NCBI RefSeq assembly: GCF_900104655.1
Contig: NZ_FNWD01000002.1
Span: 2,154,246-2,218,245, forward strand
DNA from: Millionella massiliensis
GTDB taxonomy: Bacteria > Bacteroidota > Bacteroidia > Bacteroidales > Rikenellaceae
Length of the DNA stretch: 64,000 nucleotides
Reading direction: 5' to 3'
In this document: positions 8,963-18,218 of the stretch, piece by piece
Numbering within the stretch: position 1 is the first letter of the stretch
Layout of the letters: each line of letters begins with the position of its first letter
Made by a program: the position numbers and the translations under genes
Notes under the pieces: generated by a model
What the model saw: only the letters and a program-made list of their open reading frames with translations
Databases searched by the model: none
Told to the model about the DNA's origin: nothing

Positions 8963-9985
8963 TTATTTGCCCATCGTGCCGCCGTCGTATGCCCAGCGGA
9001 GGTAGATGGCTCCCCAGGTGAAGCCGCCGCCGAAGGAGGCGAGAATCAGGTTGTCGCCCTTCTTGAGGCGGGTTTCGTAGTCCCAAAGACAGATGGGGAT
9101 GGTGGCAGCGGTGGTGTTCCCGTATTTCTGGATGTTGACCATGCAGCGGTCGGCGGGCAGACCCATGCGGTTGGCCGTTGCGTCGATGATTCGTTTGTTG
9201 GCCTGGTGGGGTACCAGGTAGCGGATGTCTTCGGCGGTGAGGTGGTTGCGTTCCATCACTTCGACTGCGGTGTCGGCCATGTGCGAAACGGCGGCCTTGA
9301 AGACGGGCTGGCCTTCCTGGTGGACGTAGTGCCATTTGTTGTCGACGGTTTCGTGCGATGCGGGGTAGCACGATCCGCCGGCTTTCAGGTAGAGGTGTAC
9401 GGCGCCCGATCCGTCGGAGTGGAGGCTGGCGTCGATCAGACCGAGTCCTTCGGTGTTGGGCTCGACCAGTACGGCACCGGCACCGTCGCCGAAAATGGGA
9501 CAGGTGGTACGGTCTTCGTAGTCGATGATCGAGGACATCTTATCGGCTCCTACGACGATGATTTTCTTATAAGCTCCGGATTCGATGAATTTGGCTGCGG
9601 TGGTCAGGGCGAAGAGGAAACCGCTGCAGGCGGCCGAGAGGTCGAACCCGAAGGCTTTGGTCAGGCCGGCTTTGTAGGCGATGAGGTTGGCGGTGCTCGG
9701 GAAGGCCATGTCGGGGGTGACGGTGGCGCAGATCACCAGGTCGATGTCCTGCGGGTCCACCTGGGTCTTTTCGAGGAGGTCTTTGACGGCTCGTTCGCCC
9801 ATGTAGGAGGTGCCTTTGCCTTCGCCTTTGAGGATGTGGCGGGTTTTGATCCCGATGCGGGTCATGATCCATTCGTCGGAGGTGTCGACCATCCGGCTGA
9901 GCTCTTCGTTGTCGAGGATGTATTTGGGCAGATAGGCGCCTACTCCGGTGATGGCGGCGGTTATCTTGTTCGCAGTTTTGCTCAT
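8963..9985 (-). CDS. fabH: 3-oxoacyl-ACP synthase III (FabH)
   Basis: 340 residues. It condenses acetyl-CoA with malonyl-ACP to start fatty-acid elongation. The catalytic triad is in place: C120 in [12 protein letters not shown]260 in VPHQANKR, N290 in [10 protein letters not shown]. The N-terminal thiolase-fold signature [16 protein letters not shown] is also seen. It is the last gene of the conserved DUF177-rpmF-plsX-fabH block, 209 bases after plsX, and probably shares its promoter. Length is normal and nothing is unusual. Confidence 0.95.
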   Translation of the reverse strand: MSKTANKITAAITGVGAYLPKYILDNEELSRMVDTSDEWIMTRIGIKTRHILKGEGKGTSYMGERAVKDLLEKTQVDPQDIDLVICATVTPDMAFPSTANLIAYKAGLTKAFGFDLSAACSGFLFALTTAAKFIESGAYKKIIVVGADKMSSIIDYEDRTTCPIFGDGAGAVLVEPNTEGLGLIDASLHSDGSGAVHLYLKAGGSCYPASHETVDNKWHYVHQEGQPVFKAAVSHMADTAVEVMERNHLTAEDIRYLVPHQANKRIIDATANRMGLPADRCMVNIQKYGNTTAATIPICLWDYETRLKKGDNLILASFGGGFTWGAIYLRWAYDGGTMGK

Positions 9986-10194
9986 GCTTCTCGTTTAGTT
10001 GTTCGTTACGGGTTGCGCGCTGTCCTTTTCTGTCGGCCGGAGCTGCTGGCCGCGAGGGCCTTTGCAGAGTGGTACAGAGAAGTCGCGGAGCGCATATTCT
10101 CGATTCGTTTCCCTGTCGGTTTGCGGATCGGGGCGGGCGCTGTCTGTTTTAACGAACGGTTAAAATAATAAAAAAGGTATCCAACGGCTGTGGA

Positions 10195-11148
10195 TTAGCT
10201 GTTGAATGCCTTTTTGAATTGCGATACCATATCGGCGCTGGCAGCGCGTTCCGTGAGTAGTATCATATTGGCGATGGCTTTGGCTGTTGAGCAGCCGTGG
10301 CCGATGATGACGGTGGAGTTGATCCCGAGGACGGGGGTTCCGCCGACGTTTTCGTAGTTGAGTCCTTCGACGAAGGGGGCGTTGATTCCCTGGCTCTGGA
10401 GAATGTGGTGGAAGCCTTCGATGGTTTTGAGCAGGGTGTTGCCGGAGAATCCGTCGCAGACGATGACGTCGGCGATGTCGGAGGTCAGCAGGTGTTTCCC
10501 TTCGATGTTCCCAACGAAGTTATAGGCTCCGGCGGCTCCTTTTTCGGCCATGAGGGGATAGGTGGCTTTGGTGAGGAGGTTGCCCTTTTCGGGTTCTTCG
10601 CCGATGTTGAGCAGGGCTACGCGGGGGTTGGCGATTTTGAGTGTTTCGCGAGCGTAGATGCTGCCGATGATACCGTATTGGGCCAGCACTTCGGGTTTGC
10701 AGTCGGCGTTGAGTCCAACGTCGAGCAGCAGCACGTCGTTCCCGGTGGCGGTTTTGAATGCGGTAGCGATGGCGGGACGGATGACGCCTTCGATCTGACC
10801 GACGGCTTGCATGCAGCCGACCATCATGGCACCGGTGCTTCCGGCGCTGGCGAATCCGGCGATGTCGCCCTGACACAGGTGGCGGAATCCGACTACGATG
10901 CTGGAGTCGCTTTTCTGTGCGAAGGCTTTGACGGGATGATCGCCCATGGCGATGACTTCGGTGGTGGGCACCACTTCGATCCGCGGGTCGTTCAGCACGC
11001 CGTAGGTGTCTGCGGCCTGGAGAGCGGCGCGGTCGCCGAACAGCACGAGGGTGGTATCGCCCGAAAGCTGGGACAGGGCCGTATGGGCGCCTTCCACGGT
11101 CACTTGCGGGGCATAGTCGCCACCCATGGCATCAAGGCCTATTCTCAT
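10195..11148 (-). CDS. plsX: Phosphate acyltransferase PlsX
   Basis: 317 residues from the ATG at 11148 (MRIGLDAMGGDYAPQ); the 19 codons of open frame before it do not resemble the family. PlsX converts acyl-ACP to acyl-phosphate for phospholipid synthesis. MRIGLDAMGGD is the hallmark N-terminus, and ASAGSTGAMM, LLDVGLNADCKPE and CDGFSGNTLLKT are family blocks. Membrane-associated peripheral enzyme by family knowledge. Neighbours rpmF and fabH support the call. Confidence 0.94.
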   Translation of the reverse strand: MRIGLDAMGGDYAPQVTVEGAHTALSQLSGDTTLVLFGDRAALQAADTYGVLNDPRIEVVPTTEVIAMGDHPVKAFAQKSDSSIVVGFRHLCQGDIAGFASAGSTGAMMVGCMQAVGQIEGVIRPAIATAFKTATGNDVLLLDVGLNADCKPEVLAQYGIIGSIYARETLKIANPRVALLNIGEEPEKGNLLTKATYPLMAEKGAAGAYNFVGNIEGKHLLTSDIADVIVCDGFSGNTLLKTIEGFHHILQSQGINAPFVEGLNYENVGGTPVLGINSTVIIGHGCSTAKAIANMILLTERAASADMVSQFKKAFNS

Positions 11149-11349
11149 AATCGATGACGTTTGATTCGTGAGGGGGTTGTTTATTGCAGGACGGTCGCAA
11201 AACAAGATACGCGGCCTGTATGGTTAGGCTGGCTCCTCTTTGCGACCGTGTGGTTCCTCTCGCGCGTCGTGTGGCTCTGCCGGGGGCGTTGGCCTGTGAC
11301 GCGGAGGTATGGCTTCTCTTCGCCGGGGTTCCCGGTTGCGGTGGGGGAA

Positions 11350-11532
11350 CTATTGCCCTTTGACTTCCATCGCTTTCTTACCGCGGTAGAAGCCGCATTC
11401 GGGGCATACGCGGTGGAACAGGATGGTGGCGCCGCAGTTCGAGCAGGTTGCCAGGGTCGGGGCTACGGCTTTGTAGTGGGTTCTTCTCTTGTCACGACGG
11501 GTCGAGGAGATTTTGTGCTTAGGATGTGCCAT
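11350..11532 (-). CDS. rpmF: 50S ribosomal protein L32
   Basis: 60 residues, starting MAHPKHKISSTRRDKRRTHY, the standard L32 N-terminus. It carries a four-cysteine zinc ribbon (C30, C33, C43, C46), so this is the zinc-binding form of L32. It lies 13 bases downstream of DUF177 and 201 bases before plsX, as in the conserved bacterial order. Confidence 0.97.
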   Translation of the reverse strand: MAHPKHKISSTRRDKRRTHYKAVAPTLATCSNCGATILFHRVCPECGFYRGKKAMEVKGQ

Positions 11533-11545
11533 TTTTGTTTATCGC

Positions 11546-12154
11546 TTATTTATTGTTTTCTTCTTGTTTGTCTTGCATTTGGGCCAGTACGGCGAACGGG
11601 TTTTCCGAGTCGGGGGTGTCCGCGGTATTGGTGTGGGTCAGTTCGTCGAATTCCGATTCGCTGACGATGCGGAAGCGTTTCAGCATGTCGGGGTTGCAGT
11701 TCCGGATGTCGGGATGGACGCGCTGGAACGGCAGCGACAGCATGATGCTTTCGTAGAGGTATTGTCCCAGGTCGAGCGTGTCGTCGGCGGGCGAGATCCA
11801 CAGAATGTCGCCGTCGCTGTTGTTGGTTTCGCGATGGGCGTCGCCCGAGTAGCGTTCGCCTTCGGGGATGTTTTCGCTGATCTTCACCACGGGGGTCCCT
11901 TCGAAGTGTACCGGGCAGCGGAATTCGTCGAGGCAGCGGTCGCAGGTCAGTTCCACTTCGGCGTCGATGCTGACGTTCAGTTCGAGCATCGTGGCGTGTT
12001 TGAGGACGGTGACGCGGGCGGTTCCGGTGCCGTGTTCGATCTCCGCTTCGGGCCAGCGGCCGAAGAATTGGTCGTCGATCGGGAAGTCATACGCATAGCT
12101 TTCACCGGTCTTAAGACCGTGAAAATCTATTGTGTATGTGGTGTTTGCGCTCAC
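11546..12154 (-). CDS. DUF177 (YceD) family protein
   Basis: 202 residues beginning with a GTG codon at 12154; a stop codon sits just upstream, so no earlier start is possible. The family block ELTCDRCLDEFRCPV is present near residue 90. YceD-family proteins are nearly always upstream of rpmF and are linked to ribosomal RNA or ribosome assembly in other organisms; the precise role is not established. A strong Bacteroidota promoter precedes it, so it leads the DUF177-rpmF-plsX-fabH transcript. Confidence 0.88.
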   Translation of the reverse strand: MSANTTYTIDFHGLKTGESYAYDFPIDDQFFGRWPEAEIEHGTGTARVTVLKHATMLELNVSIDAEVELTCDRCLDEFRCPVHFEGTPVVKISENIPEGERYSGDAHRETNNSDGDILWISPADDTLDLGQYLYESIMLSLPFQRVHPDIRNCNPDMLKRFRIVSESEFDELTHTNTADTPDSENPFAVLAQMQDKQEENNK

Positions 12155-12176
12155 TTAGGGGTGGCTTTGCATCCGG

Positions 12177-12206
12177 CAAAGGTAATCATAAATTCAGAAT
12201 TTGCAA
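12177..12206 (-). promoter_or_regulatory. Bacteroidota promoter of DUF177-rpmF-plsX-fabH
   Basis: On the minus strand: TTG (12206-12204), 19 bases, then TACCTTTG (12184-12177). This matches the -33 TTG / -7 TAnnTTTG consensus of the primary Bacteroidota sigma factor exactly. The GTG start lies 22 bases past the box. Confidence 0.8.
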
Positions 12207-12228
12207 TGCTTTACGCACTTTTCGGCGC

Positions 12229-13242
12229 TCAGCGCTCTGCGACGGGGCTTGCGGGACGGTCGCAGGCGACCATTCCCAAGTCGCAGAGTACCAGTGCTGT
12301 CATGGCTTCGACAATGACCGGGACGCGGAGTGCAATGCAGGCGTCGTGGCGGCCGCGCACCACGAGCGGTTCGACTTTCCCGTCGGCGAAGTTGTAGGTC
12401 TGCTGGGGGGTGGCGATGCTCGAGGTGGGTTTGACGGCGATGCGGAACTGGATGGGGTTGCCGTTGGTGATGCCGCCATTGATGCCGCCGGCGTTATTGG
12501 TACCGGTGGTGCCGTCGGGAGCTACGATGGGGTCGTTGTGCTGGCTGCCGCGCATGCGGGCGGCGGCGAATCCGGCTCCGAATTCGACTCCTTTGACGGC
12601 CGGGATCGAGAAGAGCGCGTGGCTCAGCACCGACTCGACCGAGTCGAAGAAGGGTTCGCCCCAGCCGACGGGGATGCCGCTGGCGGTGCAGGAGATGATG
12701 CCGCCCAGAGAGTCCTGGCTGTCGATTGCCTCCTGAATGGCCTGCTGGATGGCGGCGGGGTCGGTGTGGCCGCCGATCTCTTCGATGCGGCTTTCGATCC
12801 GGACGGTGTCGCCGAGGACCTTCTTGGCGATGGCGCCGGCGGCGACGATGCCGAGGGTGATGCGGCCGGAGAAGTGTCCGCCGCCGCGGTAGTCGTTGTA
12901 GCCGTGCCATTTCTCGCGGGCCACGAAGTCGGCGTGGCCGGGGCGGGGCTGGGTCACCAGGTTGGAATAGTCGCCCGAGCGGGTGTTGGTATTCTGGAAT
13001 ACGACGGTCAGCGGCGAGCCGGTGGTGTGGCCGTCGAAGAGGCCGGAGACGATATGCGGCTCGTCGGCCTCCTTGCGGGGGGTGGTGCCTTTGGCGCCGG
13101 CCTTGCGGCGGTCAAGATCGGCCTGCAGGTCGGCGGCGCTCAGCGGGATGCCGGCCGGAACGCCGTCGATCGTCACGCCGACCAGTGTGCCGTGCGATTC
13201 GCCGAAGATGCTTACTCTGAATTTTCGTCCGAAACTGTTCAT
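12229..13242 (-). CDS. aroC: Chorismate synthase AroC
   Basis: 337 residues, MNSFGRKFRVSIFGESHG at the start with the GESHG signature. TQPRPGHADF, YRGGGHFSGRIT and GVEFGAGFAAARMRGSQHND are the FMN and EPSP contact blocks. It converts EPSP to chorismate in a reaction needing reduced FMN. It is directly downstream of aroA, which makes its substrate; the 215-base gap holds small GC hairpins (for example GTCGGC/GCCGAC at 13262-13276) that could be regulatory or attenuating. Confidence 0.95.
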   Translation of the reverse strand: MNSFGRKFRVSIFGESHGTLVGVTIDGVPAGIPLSAADLQADLDRRKAGAKGTTPRKEADEPHIVSGLFDGHTTGSPLTVVFQNTNTRSGDYSNLVTQPRPGHADFVAREKWHGYNDYRGGGHFSGRITLGIVAAGAIAKKVLGDTVRIESRIEEIGGHTDPAAIQQAIQEAIDSQDSLGGIISCTASGIPVGWGEPFFDSVESVLSHALFSIPAVKGVEFGAGFAAARMRGSQHNDPIVAPDGTTGTNNAGGINGGITNGNPIQFRIAVKPTSSIATPQQTYNFADGKVEPLVVRGRHDACIALRVPVIVEAMTALVLCDLGMVACDRPASPVAER

Positions 13243-13457
13243 GGTTCTTGTGGGTTGGGGTGTCGGCTGCGCCGACGGGTGAAACGGGAGATCGGGATGC
13301 CCGGCCCGTTTCGGGCGAACCGGAGTGCGGAAAGTTCGCCGGGTGTTTTCTATATGCGGAGGCGTTTGGGTCGTGCGCTGCGGCCGGTAATTCTCCGGGT
13401 TCGGGGCCGGCAGGGGCCTGCCCGTTGTTCACAGCGTCGGACCGATAACGCGCCTGG

Positions 13458-14768
13458 TTATTTCAATCGAAGTTTCTGGAGGTCTTCCCAGAAACCGGGG
13501 TAGGATTTGTTGACGGCTTCGGCCCCGTCGATCTCGACCGCACGGTCGGCCCGGAGGGCGGCGACGGCGGTGGCCATGGCGATCCGGTGGTCATTGTGGC
13601 TGTCGAGGGCGGGGCTCACGACCCGTAGGGTGTCGAGCGCAGGGGCTGCGCCGTGGATGATCATCAGGTCTTCCTGCGAAAGGTCGATCGTCACGCCCAG
13701 TTTGCCGAATTCGGCGGCGATGGTGGCGGCACGGTCGCTCTCCTTATGGGTCAGGCGGGTGGTCCCGCGAAGGCGCGTGGTTCCGGAGCAGCAGGCTGCC
13801 AGTGCGGCCAGTGCCGGGAAGAGGTCGGGACAGTTGGTGGCGTCGAAATCGAAGCCGCGCAGGCTCTCGCTGCGTCGTACGGTCAGCGTGTGGCCGGTCT
13901 GTTCCATCGTGGCACCGGCACGCGTCAGCGCGTCGACCATGGCCCGGTCGGCCTGAAGCGAGCGGGGATTGAGGTTGTCGACCGTCACGCCGCTGCCGAC
14001 GGCAGAGGCCACCGCTCCGGCTACCAGCAGGCACGAGGCTCCGCTCCAGTCGCCCTCGACGGAATAGGTCGCCGGCTGGTATTGTTGGCCGCCGCGGATG
14101 ATGAATTCGGTATAGTCGGCGGCGTGCGAAACGGAGATACCGAAGGCGCGGAGCACCTCCAGCGTCATGGCCAGGTAGGGAATGCTTTTGGGCTGGCGGA
14201 CCACCAGATGGGTATCCTCGGCCGAGAGGGGCGAGGCCATCAGCAGTCCGGTGATGAATTGCGAACTGAGCGAGCCGTCGACTTCGACCGTTCCGCCGCG
14301 GAGCGGGCCGCATACGGTCAGGGGGAGGTATCCGTCGCCGGTGCAGCGAACCGTCGCACCCAGTGCATGTAACGGTGCGGTCATGGTGGTGGCGACCGGA
14401 CGTTTGAGGATCGACCCGTGGCCGGTGATGGTGATCGGGCGGGGGCTTTGGGCGGCGATCGGGGTGAACAGGCGGGCCGAGAGTCCGGCTTCGCCGATGT
14501 TCAGTTCGGTGGGGCTCTGCCGCAGGAAACCGCCCTGTATGCGATAGGTGTCGCGGTCGATGAGGACTTCGGCGCCGAGGCGGCGGATCACGTCGAGGGC
14601 GGCCGACGTGTCGTTACAGAGGCCCATGTTCCGCAGTTCGCTCCACCGGGCGGGATCGTCCGAGTGGGGTACGAGCAGGGCGGCGGCCAGGGCACGCTGG
14701 GCATAACTTTTCGAGGCCGGTGCGGTGATGCGGCCTGCGATGGCTCCGGGGGTGAGGGTCTCTTTCAT
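13458..14768 (-). CDS. aroA: 3-phosphoshikimate 1-carboxyvinyltransferase (EPSP synthase)
   Basis: 436 residues. PEP + shikimate-3-phosphate to EPSP, sixth step of the shikimate pathway. Motifs: ASKSYAQRALAAA near residue 18 (phosphate-binding lysine), GEAGLSARLFTP where many enzymes have GNAGTAMRFL, SLSSQFITGLLMASPL, and SHNDHRIAMATAVAAL at the C-terminus. The GEAGLSAR variant is a divergence from the classical glyphosate-site loop; resistance is not implied. Upstream of aroC on the same strand. Confidence 0.93.
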   Translation of the reverse strand: MKETLTPGAIAGRITAPASKSYAQRALAAALLVPHSDDPARWSELRNMGLCNDTSAALDVIRRLGAEVLIDRDTYRIQGGFLRQSPTELNIGEAGLSARLFTPIAAQSPRPITITGHGSILKRPVATTMTAPLHALGATVRCTGDGYLPLTVCGPLRGGTVEVDGSLSSQFITGLLMASPLSAEDTHLVVRQPKSIPYLAMTLEVLRAFGISVSHAADYTEFIIRGGQQYQPATYSVEGDWSGASCLLVAGAVASAVGSGVTVDNLNPRSLQADRAMVDALTRAGATMEQTGHTLTVRRSESLRGFDFDATNCPDLFPALAALAACCSGTTRLRGTTRLTHKESDRAATIAAEFGKLGVTIDLSQEDLMIIHGAAPALDTLRVVSPALDSHNDHRIAMATAVAALRADRAVEIDGAEAVNKSYPGFWEDLQKLRLK

Positions 14769-14805
14769 CGGTGTCGGGTTTGGACGGTCGGGTGGGTCTC
14801 TACTG

Positions 14806-14813
14806 CAAATTTA
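14806..14813 (-). promoter_or_regulatory. Candidate -7 box for aroA
   Basis: Minus strand reads TAAATTTG, an exact TAnnTTTG, 37 bases before the aroA ATG. The expected -33 TTG is replaced by TTC-like sequence. Confidence 0.4.
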
Positions 14814-14848
14814 CGTGACTCGCCTGGATTTTGAAAGTGGATTCCGCG

Positions 14849-16468
14849 TTATCGGCCCTCCACGTAGTTGGTGACGGCGGCGGCCACGGCGGCTCCGTCG
14901 ACGGCGGCCGAGATGATGCCGCCGGCGTATCCGGCTCCTTCGCCGGCCGGGAAGAGACCGGCGATCTGCGGGTGCATGTAGGTGTCGCGGTCGCGGGGGA
15001 TCCGCACGGGCGACGAGGTGCGGGACTCGATGCCGATTACCTGTGCGTCGGGGGTGAGGAAGCCGCGCATCCGTTTGTCGAATTCGCGGAATCCGGCGCG
15101 GAGCGACTGGGCGATGAACTTCGGCATCCATTTGTCCATGTCGCTGGCGATCAGTCCCGGGTGGTAGGAGGTGGGGTGAACTTCGGCACAGCGGAATCCC
15201 TTGACGAAGGCGTCGAGCCGCTGGGCCGGGGCGATCTGCGCACCGCCGCCCTGGGCATGGCCCATCTTTTCGAGTTGCTGCTGGAAACGCATGCCGGCCA
15301 GCGGTCCGAAGTGGGGTACCAGATCGGCGTAGTCCTGGGGCAGGATCTGGGTGACGATGCCGGAGTTGGCGAAGATGTTGTTGCGGCCGGAGGGCGACAT
15401 GCCGTTCACGACGCACTCGCCGTTTTCGGTCATGGCCGGGACGATGAAGCCGCCGGGGCACATGCAGAAGCTGTAGACACCGCGGGTGCGCGGGGCATCG
15501 GCGCCGCTGAGGCCCGACGGAACCTGGGCCACGAGGCTGTAGCTGGCGGCGGGCAGGTCGGGGTCGAGGGTTTTGTACTGGATGCGGTCGATCAGCTCCT
15601 GGCGGTGCTCGACGCGGACGCCCATGGCGAAGGGTTTGGCTTCGATCAGGATGCCGCGCGTGTGGAGCAGTTCGTAGATGTCGCGGGCGGAGTGGCCCGT
15701 GGCAAGGATCACGGCCGGAGCTTCGATCTCGTCGCCGCGCTGGGTGCGGACGCCGCGGATGGCGGTGCGGTCGGCGTTCAGGAGCAGGTCGCTGACGCGG
15801 CTCTCGAACAGGATCCGGCCGCCGGAGCGGAGAATGGTCTCGCGCATGGCGGCGATCACGCGGGGCAGCCGATCGGTTCCGATGTGGGGATGGGCGTCGT
15901 AGAGAATCGACTCGTCGGCACCGTGGTGGTGGAGGATTTCGAGCGACTTGCGGTAGTTGCCGCGCTTCTTGGAACGGGTGTAGAGCTTGCCGTCGGAGTA
16001 GGTGCCAGCGCCCCCTTCGCCGAAGGCGTAGTTGGAGTCGGGATTGACGGACTCGTTCCGCTGGATGGCGGCGATGTCCGATTTGCGCTGCGAGACGTCT
16101 TTGCCGCGTTCGAGGATCAGCGGGCGGTAGCCTCGTTCGATCAGTTCGAGGGCGGCGAACAGCCCGGCGGGACCGGCTCCCACGACGATCACTTCGCGCG
16201 AGGCGGGAACGTTCGACACGTCGCCCCATTCGAGGTGTACGGGATCGGGCCGGCCTTCGGTGTCGAGCCAGAGCTCGACGGCCATGTTGATCCGCACGCC
16301 GCGGATGCCGCTGGTGTGGCGTCGCGCGTCGATCGAGCGGCGGACGACGCGGCAGTGGGCGATCTGGTCGGTCGAGGTGAGGCCGGCGGCCCGGATGGCG
16401 GCGGCGGTGTAGGCGGCACTGTCGGCGGCCTCTTTCGGGGTAAGGGTGATTTCGACGGTTCTGGGCAT
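14849..16468 (-). CDS. FAD-dependent dehydrogenase (COG2509-type)
   Basis: 539 residues. An N-terminal domain of about 90 residues precedes a Rossmann FAD-binding motif, VIVVGAGPAGLFAALELIER. The next block, FGEGGAGTYSDGKL, is characteristic of the uncharacterised FAD-dependent dehydrogenase family COG2509. VILATGHSARDIY and GLFPAGEGAGYAGG (C-terminal FAD contact) complete it. No transmembrane segment or signal. Substrate unknown. It lies between aroA and the DUF3137 gene on the same strand without overlap; I see no functional link to either. Confidence 0.82.
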   Translation of the reverse strand: MPRTVEITLTPKEAADSAAYTAAAIRAAGLTSTDQIAHCRVVRRSIDARRHTSGIRGVRINMAVELWLDTEGRPDPVHLEWGDVSNVPASREVIVVGAGPAGLFAALELIERGYRPLILERGKDVSQRKSDIAAIQRNESVNPDSNYAFGEGGAGTYSDGKLYTRSKKRGNYRKSLEILHHHGADESILYDAHPHIGTDRLPRVIAAMRETILRSGGRILFESRVSDLLLNADRTAIRGVRTQRGDEIEAPAVILATGHSARDIYELLHTRGILIEAKPFAMGVRVEHRQELIDRIQYKTLDPDLPAASYSLVAQVPSGLSGADAPRTRGVYSFCMCPGGFIVPAMTENGECVVNGMSPSGRNNIFANSGIVTQILPQDYADLVPHFGPLAGMRFQQQLEKMGHAQGGGAQIAPAQRLDAFVKGFRCAEVHPTSYHPGLIASDMDKWMPKFIAQSLRAGFREFDKRMRGFLTPDAQVIGIESRTSSPVRIPRDRDTYMHPQIAGLFPAGEGAGYAGGIISAAVDGAAVAAAVTNYVEGR

Positions 16469-16573
16469 GGGGCGCAGCGTGAAAAAGGTCTATCAAAGAG
16501 AAATGGTCGGGCGTTCTCGGCGACGCGCCCGGGGAGGGCTTGCAGGGGAAAGCGTTGGGGCGAAGGCGGCGGT

Positions 16574-17461
16574 CTATGCTTTGCTCCAGATACGGGTGTT
16601 CATGTTCAGCTCTTCGACGATGGAGGTCAGCTCCCGAACCACGCGGGTATCGCGTTCGATGCAGTGTTCGATGGGTCTCCAAAGGCTCGCTTCGTAGTGG
16701 TTGCCCGAGGCGGAGATGGCGACGATGATGTTCGAGGCGGTGAAACTGATGCTGAGGCGGTCGGGATGGCGGTGCCAGAGGGTCATGATGCGCTCCATCA
16801 GCGCCGGGGTCAGCAGGTAGCGGGCTTCGACCTGGTCGGTCGAGCAGACCAGCAGGTGCTTCATCAGTTCGGCGTTCTCCAGTTGCACGCGATCTTTGCC
16901 GGCCAGCCATTTGCTGCCCCAGTAGTTCGGGACGAGGGTGGTCTGGCCCTGAAAGTGCTTGTTGAAGTCGGCCACGAAGAAGAAACCGCGGAAAATGTCC
17001 ACCCAGGTGGTGCGGGTTCCGTTTTTGGTGTGGGTGGTGCGTCGCTCCTGGGCGTGCACTTCGGCGAAGTAGAAGGGGGTCTGGCCGACGCAGCCTTCGA
17101 TGCGGTCTTCCGAGTCGTAGCGGTCGGGCGAACGGAACAGGTTGCTCTCCCGGAACAGCTGTTCGCTGATGCCGGCGTCGGGGGCGTAACGCCCGTTTTC
17201 GCACCCCTGACTCGCGATTTCGGGCACGATGGCCTGCTTGTAGAACCGCGAGAGGATGCGGGTGGCGCGGTTGGTGGCGATCACGAGGGCCACGATGCTG
17301 ACTACAAGGGCCCAAAGGGCGTAGCTCGGGCCGCCCAGTGCGAAGCTGGCGGCAATGGCGGCCACACAGACGCCGAGGACGATCCACCAGCATTTGCGTT
17401 GGCGGAGCTGAAGCGTGCGGAACTGGGCGCAGGCCTGGTCGGTGGATTCCGGGGGTGTCAT
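16574..17461 (-). CDS. DUF3137 family membrane protein
   Basis: 295 residues. Two hydrophobic segments near residues 25-62 (WWIVLGVCVAAIAASFAL and YALWALVVSIVALVIATN) precede a soluble domain with FYFAEVHAQERRTTH and FRGFFFVADFNKHFQGQTT. This matches the DUF3137 family as remembered. It overlaps lemA by one base (TGATG), so the pair is translationally coupled; lemA-DUF3137 pairing is common in bacteria. Function unknown. Confidence 0.78.
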   Translation of the reverse strand: MTPPESTDQACAQFRTLQLRQRKCWWIVLGVCVAAIAASFALGGPSYALWALVVSIVALVIATNRATRILSRFYKQAIVPEIASQGCENGRYAPDAGISEQLFRESNLFRSPDRYDSEDRIEGCVGQTPFYFAEVHAQERRTTHTKNGTRTTWVDIFRGFFFVADFNKHFQGQTTLVPNYWGSKWLAGKDRVQLENAELMKHLLVCSTDQVEARYLLTPALMERIMTLWHRHPDRLSISFTASNIIVAISASGNHYEASLWRPIEHCIERDTRVVRELTSIVEELNMNTRIWSKA

Positions 17462-18033
17462 CAGCGGTTGTTGAACAGGTTGCGGACGTTGGGTACGGTC
17501 TGCTCGGCAGCGGGTGTTTCGAGTACCCGCGCGGGCGCGAAGCGGAACATGCCGGCCACCAGTGACGAGGGGAATACCTGAATGGCATTGTTGTAGTCCG
17601 TGACGACGGCATTGTAGGTGCGTCGGGCGGCGGAGAGTTGCTCTTCGAGCTCGTTGAGGGTGCGTTGCAGGTGGAGGTAGTTGGCCGAGGCTTTCAGGTC
17701 GGGATAGTTCTCGGCCACGGCGTAGAAGTCGCGCAGGCTGCGGGTGAATCCGCTGTCGAAGGCGCTCTTTTCGTCGGCGGTGAGCTCTCCGTAGCTGTTT
17801 TTGTTCCGGCGCAGGGCGGTGACCGTACCCAGCAGGGTCGCTTCGTGGGTGGCATACTGGCTCACGGTTTCGACCAGGTTGGGCAGCAGGTCGAAACGCT
17901 GTTTGAGAACAGCGTCGATGGCCCCTTGGGCATTGTCGATGGCGTTGCGCCGGCGGACGAGTCCGTTGTAGATGGAGATCGGTGCCACGACAATAACGAG
18001 CAGCACGACGATCAGAATAATCCAGGGTAACAT
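17461..18033 (-). CDS. LemA family protein
   Basis: 190 residues. One N-terminal membrane segment (IILIVVLLVIVVAPISIYNG) followed by the LemA helical domain: LVRRRNAIDNAQGAIDAVLK, RFDLLPNLVETV, and TYNAVVTDYNNAIQVFPSSL. LemA proteins form a coiled-coil helical bundle in the cell envelope; their role in bacteria is not settled. Coupled to the downstream DUF3137 gene. Confidence 0.9.
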   Translation of the reverse strand: MLPWIILIVVLLVIVVAPISIYNGLVRRRNAIDNAQGAIDAVLKQRFDLLPNLVETVSQYATHEATLLGTVTALRRNKNSYGELTADEKSAFDSGFTRSLRDFYAVAENYPDLKASANYLHLQRTLNELEEQLSAARRTYNAVVTDYNNAIQVFPSSLVAGMFRFAPARVLETPAAEQTVPNVRNLFNNR

Positions 18034-18081
18034 GGTCGGACGGGTTTAGCGGGGTTCGTGTGTGTGGCTCCCGTATATCCT

Positions 18082-18118
18082 CGTCGCGCCGGACGGCGCT
18101 CGGCCGCCCGGCGCGACG
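18082..18118. repeat. GC-rich inverted repeat between glutamine synthetase and lemA
   Basis: Perfect 11-bp stem, CGTCGCGCCGG (18082-18092) with its complement at 18108-18118. No T-run follows on either strand, so it is not a classical intrinsic terminator. It could stabilise the 3' end of the glutamine synthetase mRNA. Confidence 0.55.
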
Positions 18119-18218
18119 GGTAACGGAGTCAGGGGCAGGGATCGGAGGGGTGTGGGGAAAACTTGTGTCAATAGGCCTCCCGTGCTGCGCTCTCCCGCCC
18201 CGGTTGCGCGGATGATTC

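Noticed and set aside
18082..18118. Intrinsic terminator after glutamine synthetase
   Set aside because: Stem is strong but no T-run follows on either strand; listed as an inverted repeat only.
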